From: Adiantum capillus-veneris
Lineage: Eukaryota; Streptophyta; Polypodiopsida; Polypodiales; Pteridaceae
Reading direction: 5' to 3'
Length of the DNA: 64,000 bases
Assembly (NCBI GenBank): GCA_014529385.2
Contig: CM043967.1
Location: 12,766,001 to 12,830,000 of the forward strand
A program made the translations under genes and the position numbers. Below, one piece after another: positions 57,991-64,000 of this stretch (its first letter is position 1; the number at the start of each line of letters is the position of its first letter). Under the pieces are notes generated by a model, which was not told where the DNA came from, did no database searches, and worked only from the letters and a program-made list of their open reading frames with translations.

Positions 57991-58284
57991 GTGGCTACGC
58001 ATGACGGAGATGTCGCCTTTCCTTCCATGTTTACTCTTGACTTTCTTATGTCAGTTTTTGAGGACACATTACCTTTGCATTGGATACTAGATGTGAGTGC
58101 TATATTTCACGTCACGTCGATTCGTAAGTGGTTTAACACATATGCTAGTGGTATGCTTAGACGTGTGTGTCTAGCTGATGGTCCAGTGCATGACATAGTT
58201 GGTGCAAGAGATGTTAGACTATTGTTGCTGAGTGGTGCATCATACGTGTTGCAAGATGTATGCCATGTGCTAGGTTTGACGTAG
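57991..58284 (+). pseudogene. Copia protease segment of copy B
   Basis: A 97-codon frame: DTLPLHWILDVSAIFHVTSI, RKWFNTYASGMLRRVCLADG, ARDVRLLLLSGASYVLQDVC then HVLGLT. It aligns with the whole Copia protease (WILDSGASYHMT...WF-TY...V-MGDD...DV.HVPGL). The active site is D-V-S instead of D-S-G, so catalysis is doubtful. It would release gag if active. A stop ends it at the start of the pre-integrase region. Confidence 0.78.
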
Positions 58285-58574
58285 AGCTTGATCTCTCTGA
58301 GTTAGCTATGAGACAGCGGATGCCAGTTAGTGCTGGATGAGCACAATATCAGATTGGATCGTGGACAGCTAGTCATAGCGAGAGGTGCTAGTGTTGGCAT
58401 GATTCATGCAATGCGAGTACGTCACGTATGAGACGGCACAATCTTTGTGAGTACGCAGCCATGCAGAGAGAGGCATGTCTCCTTTGCGGATAGGTTGCAT
58501 GATGCTCCGGCTTGTGAGCGTGTTGAGCTAGTTGTGCAGACAGTTGTGCAGCAGGGCATGTCATTTGTGGATAC
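58285..58574 (+). pseudogene. Pre-integrase remnant and deletion junction of copy B
   Basis: In a shifted frame LDEHNIRLDRGQLVIARGAS and GMIHAMRVRHV resemble the start of the pre-integrase domain. Without any integrase it then passes to CRERHVSFADRLHDAPACER, like the stretch between integrase and RT. The junction near 58440 is therefore the first big deletion. Copy A has the same junction at about 43480 on the other strand. Confidence 0.65.
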
Positions 58575-59120
58575 GTGACGGATATGGATGGCTTGAGTGT
58601 TGAGGATTCGATCGTGATTCAGCCATTCATGGATATGCTTAGGCCAGAGACTGATGCTTGTGAATTAGAGCTAGGCATTGCTCTTGCCACATCGGGTTTA
58701 GGACAGATAGATGCTCTTGGTACGCATGTGACATGCGGTGGACACGAGGATGGATTCCAGGGATCGGAGTTCAGGTGTCAGGGTGATTTCCATGAGTGGA
58801 GTTCTGAGCCAGATTTGACTGAGATGGTCAGATTGGTAGATATTGCTAGGAATGCATCAGCATTCGGGAGTCTCATGTACAAGATACTCATCTCAAGACC
58901 TGAGATTGCATTTGTAGTAGGTGCATTTGCAGTGGGAGCAGTTAGTCGTGCAGTGACTGGCGTTGACATTGAGCATAGGGGCACTTTGCAGCGTATGGTG
59001 AGATACCTGCAGGATGTGTGCGGCTTTGGTGAGGAGTATGGTGTCGATTGCTCTATACGATTAGAGCTGGATGCACACGAATTCAATGAGCCAGTGGGCG
59101 TTGGCTGGTCATACTTGTGA
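58575..59120 (+). pseudogene. RT-tail protein segment of copy B
   Basis: A 181-codon open frame. Residues 1-90 (MTDMDGLSVEDSIVIQPFMD, LGTHVTCGGHEDGFQGSEFR) resemble no RT block. From about residue 80 on, EPDLTEMVRLVDIARNASAF, GSLMYKILISRPEIAFVVGA, EHRGTLQRMVRYLQDVCGFG and LELDAHEFNEPVGVGWSYL match the Copia region after the RT active site (GSLMYAxxxTRPDIA...ILRYLKG...DADWAG). No YVDD, no RNase H. It is the longest undisrupted frame of the family and is shared with copy A. Confidence 0.78.
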
Positions 59121-59188
59121 TGGCCTTGTATAGGTTTTGTACGGTTTTCTTTTCTCTCTCACGGCCACATTGGCCTTTACATGGGAGG

Positions 59189-59364
59189 TTGAGCCACATG
59201 TGGCCGGTTAGGCCAGGTGCCCGCCCACTATACTTATTCATTATGTACATAATAGAATAAGGGGGCTCACATATTGAGAGTGAGTTTTAGCCCTTGCAAA
59301 CACAAGGTCTCCTCTCTTCTCCATTGCTGCACACACTCACACACGCTCTCGCTCGTGCACTTCA
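59189..59364 (+). repeat. 3' LTR of copy B
   Basis: From TTGAGCCACATGTGGCCGG to GTGCACTTCA, matching 55783-55973 with a few changes at the start. Confidence 0.8.
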
Positions 59365-59406
59365 TTCTCTCCCTCTCATGATCCCTCTAGCCCATCCCCT
59401 CTATTG

Positions 59407-59460
<54 letters not shown>

Positions 59461-59519
59461 GGCCCCTCCCCTCTCGCTTCTCTCTCTCCATCCCTCATCT
59501 TTCTCTTCCCATACCCTTC

Positions 59520-59586
<67 letters not shown>

Positions 59587-59600
59587 GCACGCACGCATGT
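59365..59600. repeat. CT/CA microsatellite block right of copy B
   Basis: CT-rich tracts (59410-59454, 59521-59564) and a CA run (59565-59586). Continuation of the tract into which copy B inserted. Confidence 0.9.
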
Positions 59601-59620
59601 GCGCGCTAATAAAAAGAGGA

Positions 59621-59782
59621 AAATGGTATAATCTTTCTATCACCCAAGTGTGGTAGATTGGTTATTCCATTTCCCTCTTGAATAACAGGTCTTGAGTTCA
59701 ACTCCCGTATCTTTGAGGTCTCTTGGGATAGTTTCCTACAATGTTAAAAGCCTCTTCTTCTCGGGTGTGTGTGTGTGTGTGT
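59621..59782 (+). mobile_element. tRNA-derived SINE with 14-bp target duplication
   Basis: A 162-bp element with a Pol III-type A box (TGGTAGATTGG, 59651-59661) and B box (GAGTTCAACTC, 59694-59704), ending in a (GT)n tail (59764-59782). It is flanked by perfect copies of TAATAAAAAGAGGA at 59607-59620 and 59783-59796. It codes for nothing and would depend on a LINE for movement. Confidence 0.72.
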
Positions 59783-59799
59783 TAATAAAAAGAGGAGAC

Positions 59800-59846
59800 G
59801 AGAGATTGAGGTTGACAAATTTAGAGGAGTACCAACAAAGACTAGG

Positions 59847-59888
<42 letters not shown>

Positions 59889-60064
59889 GGGGGGGGGGGA
59901 TCTTTTTTTTTTTTTTTCTTGAAAAGAGGAAAGAGTGGGAGGGAAGGGGGTGTTTTTGGATTCGCTAGTGCTTGGGCTTGGTTTTTTTTTTCCTAAAGCA
60001 CCCCCTTCCCTCCCACTCTTTCCCTCTTTTCAAGAAAAAACAAAAAGAAGAGACACCCCCCCCA

Positions 60065-60095
<31 letters not shown>

Positions 60096-60163
60096 CACAC
60101 CTCGCTCTCTCTCAACCCTAGCCTCTGTTGGTACTCCTATAAATCTGCCAGCCTCAATCTCTA
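59800..60163. repeat. Foldback inverted repeat, about 150-160 bp arms
   Basis: Left arm from about 59802 (GAGATTGAGG) to 59953 pairs with the right arm about 59999-60163 (...CCTCAATCTC). The inner 34-36 bp (59919-59952 with 59999-60034) are almost perfect. The arms differ in simple sequence (GA, poly-G, poly-T on the left; TG, poly-C on the right). The loop is about 45 bp. Confidence 0.85.
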
Positions 60164-60281
60164 ATTGATGTGATGATGTGCGCATCTCTCCAATAACACA
60201 TCGTAATCCATGGGATAGATGAGTGTTCATGTAGGCGCTCCCCCCCCCCCCCCCCCCCCCCCCCCCCACCCCCCCACCCCT

Positions 60282-60321
<40 letters not shown>

Positions 60322-60466
60322 CCCCCACATCTTGATCTCTCTCAACCCTAACCTCTGATGGTACTCGTTTAAATCTTCTAGCCACAATCTCTAACTGATG
60401 TGATGATGCGTGCATCTGTCGAATAACACATCATAATCCATGGGATAGATGAGTGTTCATGTGGGC
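60107..60466. repeat. Direct repeat, 230-bp spacing
   Basis: 60107-60236 (CTCAACCCTAGCC... to GTGTTCATGTAGGC) recurs at 60337-60466 with few changes, separated by a poly-C/(CT)n block (60241-60325). The first copy overlaps the right foldback arm. Confidence 0.88.
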
Positions 60467-60474
60467 AGGTTTGG

Positions 60475-60678
60475 TCACAAACCATCCTCTCTAAGCTCAA
60501 GGAGATGCTCTTTGTAGAAATCCATCTTCGTGCCAAGCACACGCATAGGCTGTATCCATGTCCTCTTAGTGTCTGAATGAATCAAGTCCTGTTTGATGAG
60601 CTGAGTGATCTCGGTCTGTGTGAGAGACAAGGAGAGTCCGTCAAAAGGAGGGTGCGTCGAATAAATACTTGGAAAGGG
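60475..60678 (-). other. Short unrecognised coding-like frame
   Basis: A minus-strand frame of about 67 codons ending at a TGA (60475-60477): LTQTEITQLIKQDLIHSDTK, RTWIQPMRVLGTKMDFYKEH, LLELREDGL. The composition is protein-like and not repeat-driven, but I do not recognise it. It could be part of the internal region of the element whose LTR follows, or an exon scrap. Confidence 0.3.
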
Positions 60679-60691
60679 GGTAATCTATCCA

Positions 60692-60696
<5 letters not shown>

Positions 60697-60760
<64 letters not shown>

Positions 60761-60818
60761 TGACAGGGGGTGGACACACACACACACACACACACACAAA
60801 GGGTGAGGAAAGGTGGGG

Positions 60819-60892
<74 letters not shown>
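60697..60892. repeat. (GA)n, (CA)n, (GA)n microsatellite cluster
   Basis: GA (60697-60758), CA (60775-60798) and GA (60821-60892) runs, followed by G/A-rich sequence to 61120. Ser-Leu frames across them on the minus strand (60582-61139) are artefacts. Confidence 0.95.
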
Positions 60893-60894
<2 letters not shown>

Positions 60895-61110
60895 GGCCAA
60901 GGAGGGGGGAGGGGGGGGGAGAGAGAGAGAGAGAAGGGGGGGAGGGGGGCGGACAGGAGTATAGAGTGATAGGAAAAGAGAGAGGAAGAAGGGAGTGGAG
61001 GACCTTGAGGAAGGGAGGGAGGTTGCTGGAGGACAAGATGGAGGAAGGGAAGGCAGTTATAAAAGTAGATGGAGAGAGGAGGTGGAGGATGTTGGAGGAG
61101 GAGGAGCAAG

Positions 61111-61124
61111 GGAAGAGGAGGTAA
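61111..61124 (+). promoter_or_regulatory. Polypurine tract before LTR copy 4
   Basis: GGAAGAGGAGGTAA directly precedes TGTCATAA, the same junction as at 9285/9286 on the other strand. Confidence 0.65.
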
Positions 61125-62711
61125 TGTCATAATAATCAATATCTAATTCTCCTGAATGATTTTCTCATATTAAATTGATCATTTAATGTGGGGAAGTACC
61201 AGGGGAGAAAAAGCTAGAATATTGGTTAAGCTAGCAGACCGGCCATAGTAGGGATCCAAAGGAGGGAAAATAGGGATCCAAAGGGGGGGCCATCTGCAAA
61301 AGAGCCATGTGCAACAATGGGCTAAAAAGACCCTAAGGTTCAGCCCATTAAGACTTCCAAAATGCTAAGGTTCCAAAATTCAAAGGTTGTGTCCAAAGGT
61401 CAACCCTAGGAAAAATTGGATGCTTTGTGTGTGCCCTAAAAGTCTTTGCACATCCCTACATGGGAGGGGGCGAGCCCCAAAGGTAGGGGATGAGAGAGAA
61501 AGCCACACACACACACACATGCTCCCTTTACACATAGGGAATGAGGGACACATGTCAGCTCTCCAGGCCAGATGCCCACAAGGTGTGCCCAATTTCTATT
61601 GGATGACCCTTGAAGTGGACCAATGAGAATTAAGCTAGAGTAAATCTAGTTTAATTAATTTAAAAACATTTAGTAAAAGAAACCAATGAGAATTAAGTCT
61701 CCTAGAAGACTATTGGGCAGTCTCCCAAGGGGTCCAATGAGCATTCAGGAGCCCCATGGCTTGCCTGATTCCTATTGGCCAGGAGGCAAAGGGGTCCAAT
61801 GAGAGTTTAGTTTAATTATTTAATTACCTAAAGCTCTCACAAAAGGGGAAAGGGGGACACATGTCAGAAGGCTATCACTTATGCTACTTAATACCCATTG
61901 GCTTGACTTGGGGAGGTCCAATGATGCAAAAGCCAGACCAAATTAGCAACAAGGGCTCGCCCAAGAGAGAGAGGGGGCTGATTTTTGCTGGGCATTGACA
62001 CACACACTCACACTTGACCATGTGTGAAGGAAGAATACTCTATCTCCTCCCAAGCTTTAATGGAGAGCTCATCACCTACTCCAAGCTTGTGAGATAGAAG
62101 CCTACATCAACACTCTCTTGGCATGTGGATGCAAATCCACCAAGAGCCAAGCTTCAATGCATGCTCATCTTCTCTACCAAGCTAATTACTAAGCTAAGCT
62201 TTGCTAATATGAGTGATTATGTGAGGAGATGTACATCTTTCTCGTAAGATACTCCTTCTTCCTCTCAATCTACTCTCATACCCTGCTAGCTCTCACCATC
62301 TTCGAAGGTGTGTGAGGTCTTGGGTTTGAGAACGGGGATAATTCAAGTTGTGTTTGATTAAGTGTTTTGCTTAGTGCATGAAGCTTCCATCTTCATTGCA
62401 CTAGCTAGTCTTGAAGGAACACAAAGAATTGTATTGTACAATGTCTCTCTTGATGGGAGAAACCATAATACAAAGCCTTTTGGAGGGGGGACCGGCTCCA
62501 TGCAAATCCCGTCCTCAACTGTTGTCAATAGCTTAATTTCTCTCTCTTTTGAAAGTATTGTTGATGCTATCTAACTAGGTGTTATGCTTTTTGTTGCTCT
62601 CTCCACCCAAGCACTTTTGTAATTCTCATTAGGAATCTACTCTAATGAAATGCCCACTATGTTCATGCTAATTTCCGCTACACATAAGTTATTAGGCCAT
62701 TAAATGTTACA
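61125..62711 (+). repeat. 3' LTR of a Gypsy element (LTR family copy 4)
   Basis: A 1587-bp LTR in plus orientation, from TGTCATAATAATC to ...CATTAAATGTTACA, related along its length to the solo LTR at 12701-14553 and more distantly to copies 1 and 2. The preceding purine tract marks it as a 3' LTR. The body of its element is not recognisable to the left, where only GA-rich sequence lies. Its right end abuts a LINE fragment. Confidence 0.75.
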
Positions 62712-64000
62712 AGGAAGCACATGGGCAGCGAAAGGAGGAAGGGGAGGTAGTGGCGGCGGTCCTCCAAAAAAAAAAACTCGCTCCATTGAGCTCGCTGGAA
62801 GACTTAACTCTCATTGCCTCTACTAGCATTTGAGGTGCCTCATTTTCTCTCTCTATCATAAGGCCCTCTAAAAGACCTCCAAAATCTCCTAATGGGTGCA
62901 AGATCCACTTGATGGACACATCTTTTGCAAACTCCATCTCCAATTCCCAATGCTTAACCTTTTGAGCAGACCCAATAGCCTTATGAAGTATCAACCAGTG
63001 CAATATAGCTTGCTTATGAGACAAAGAGAAACCCACCCAACTTTAAAAATATATATTCATTGAGGCCAATGTATGCCCCATCTACCATCAAGTCTAGAAT
63101 CAAGATTTTTTTTTTTTGTGAAGGGACCAGCTTGAAAGATTCTTGAATGACCATATGGAGTACACAAGTTTTGTTCACTAGAGTCCCATGCAACTAAATG
63201 AATGCTTGTAATCTTGAAGCAACCAAGCTATAAAAAATAGGAGAAACTTCAAAGGAGGTAGACATATCTTGAGCAGACATCCATCTACCCATATATAGAG
63301 GATCTCTCCATTGCTTGATCCATGCTTTAAATGCGTTGTGGGAAGACCTCAAAGAGGAACGAACAATTGGTTGAGTGGATCTGCCAAACCAAATGGAGTC
63401 AGCCAACACAAGTTTTGGATAAGAAGAAAGGACCCGTTTCCAGTTGATGAGATGACAAAGTTGAAACTAAGATTACCACATTCTTTGGATTAGTCTAGAA
63501 GCTTTAACGACCACAGGTACAAAGGAGAAAAGAGCATCTTGCAAGGATATATTAGACTAGGACTTGCAAAATTTAAGTGAGCAAGACACAATATGTTTAA
63601 CCAACAAGGCCTAGTAATTTGATAAAGAGATAGCTCTCACTATCCATTTAGCAAACAATACCTTTGTTGACCTCTGTAGGTCCAAAATTCCCAAGCCACC
63701 TTCATCCTTAGGGAGAACACATGTATCAAAAGAAATCTCCATTGCAATTTTGGCATCCCATTCCTTTCAAAGAATATAGAGAAGTAATAGTGAGACAGAG
63801 TCGTATTTGCAATCGCTTAGTCTATCCATGCTCAATGACACATACCACTAGACATGGATAAAAGTTTTGAACAATCATTGGGGAGTGAACTATGATAAAA
63901 TATGCTATAAGCACTTTGCTATTTCATCCATCTCCATTAGCAAACCCGAACATAAATTTTTGTATTTTTGACTACCTTTGTGCACAATTATGTTGTAAGA
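62712..64000 (-). pseudogene. LINE C-terminal fragment
   Basis: On the minus strand FDTCVLPKDEGGLGILDLQR and KVLFAKWIVRAIS (about 63640-63760) match the LINE segment after the RT (LPKxxGGLGIxDL...LLAKW). The frame 63194-63409 continues MLADSIWFGRSTQPIVRSSL, HNAFKAWIKQWRDPL. The stretch 62707-63036 may be the following part. Stops and frame changes are frequent. It extends past the window end. The closest relative here is the LINE at 39.9-41.1 kb, judged by the shared PKExGGxGI block. Confidence 0.72.

Larger units (their letters stand above)
55783..59364 (+). mobile_element. Small Copia element with gutted pol, copy B
   Basis: A 3582-bp plus-strand element related along its length to 42495-46468. 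5' LTR 55783-55973, PBS TGATATCAGAGC at 55976-55987, leader to 57511, gag from 57512, zinc knuckle, protease, linker and RT tail to 59120, purine-rich ATGGGAGG at 59181-59188, 3' LTR about 59189-59364. The flanks CTCTC (55778-55782) and TTCTC (59365-59369) give a one-mismatch target duplication. Like copy A it lacks integrase and the RT active site, and its remaining frames are less decayed than in copy A. Confidence 0.87.

Noticed and set aside
60582-61139. 185-codon and overlapping Ser-Leu-rich frames
   Set aside because: Created by three adjacent dinucleotide tracts; only the non-repetitive 60475-60678 frame was kept.

Overview
This window looks like nuclear DNA from a land plant with a large, repeat-rich genome. 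The evidence is plant-type Copia and Gypsy LTR retrotransposons primed by initiator-Met tRNA (TGGTATCAGAGC-type sites), plant-style LINEs, tRNA-derived SINE-like sequences, long GA/GT/poly-C microsatellites, and one host gene of a plant zinc-ribbon plus RING-H2 E3 ligase family. The density of microsatellites makes a fern or other non-seed plant plausible, but that is only an inference.

Layout. 0.56-3.7 kb: 3'-truncated Copia element (minus) with gag, zinc-knuckle remnant, pre-integrase, PBS and 5' LTR. 3.7-7.9 kb: decayed sequence with one protease-like remnant. 7.9-16.0 kb: Gypsy element (minus, chromodomain-like end) with long LTRs of one family, interrupted by a solo LTR of the same family with a perfect 5-bp target duplication (AGGAA). 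17.1-17.5 kb: Gypsy protease remnant. 17.5-22.05 kb: Copia element (plus), RT core deleted. 22.2-29.5 kb: nearly full-length Gypsy element (minus) with both LTRs, PBS, PPT and all domains, but inactivated. 29.8-30.2 kb: integrase remnant. 30.2-33.1 kb: unassigned.

33.1-38.0 kb is the only gene-like island. It holds a SINE-like element and an apparently intact RING-H2 E3 ubiquitin ligase gene (34009-35247) with a likely 5'UTR intron. 38.0-39.0 kb: Copia RT scrap, then two overlapping perfect inverted repeats and tandem arrays. 39.9-41.1 kb: LINE. 42.5-46.5 kb (minus) and 55.8-59.4 kb (plus): two copies of one small Copia family that share the same gutted coding layout (gag, protease, then a jump to the RT tail). 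47.7-47.9 kb: MITE-like element with an 8-bp target duplication. 50.0-50.7 kb: second LINE type. 51.0-54.2 kb: Gypsy derivative with very short LTRs. 59.6-60.5 kb: a SINE with a 14-bp target duplication, a foldback and a direct repeat. 61.1-62.7 kb: a 3' LTR (plus) of the long-LTR Gypsy family, abutting a LINE fragment that runs to the window end.

Apart from the RING gene, every recognisable coding region is transposon-derived and carries frameshifts, stops or lost catalytic residues. The genes do not form a pathway; the window records nested transposition and decay around one host gene. LTRs, the sequence next to a PBS and SINE tails carry most of the microsatellites.
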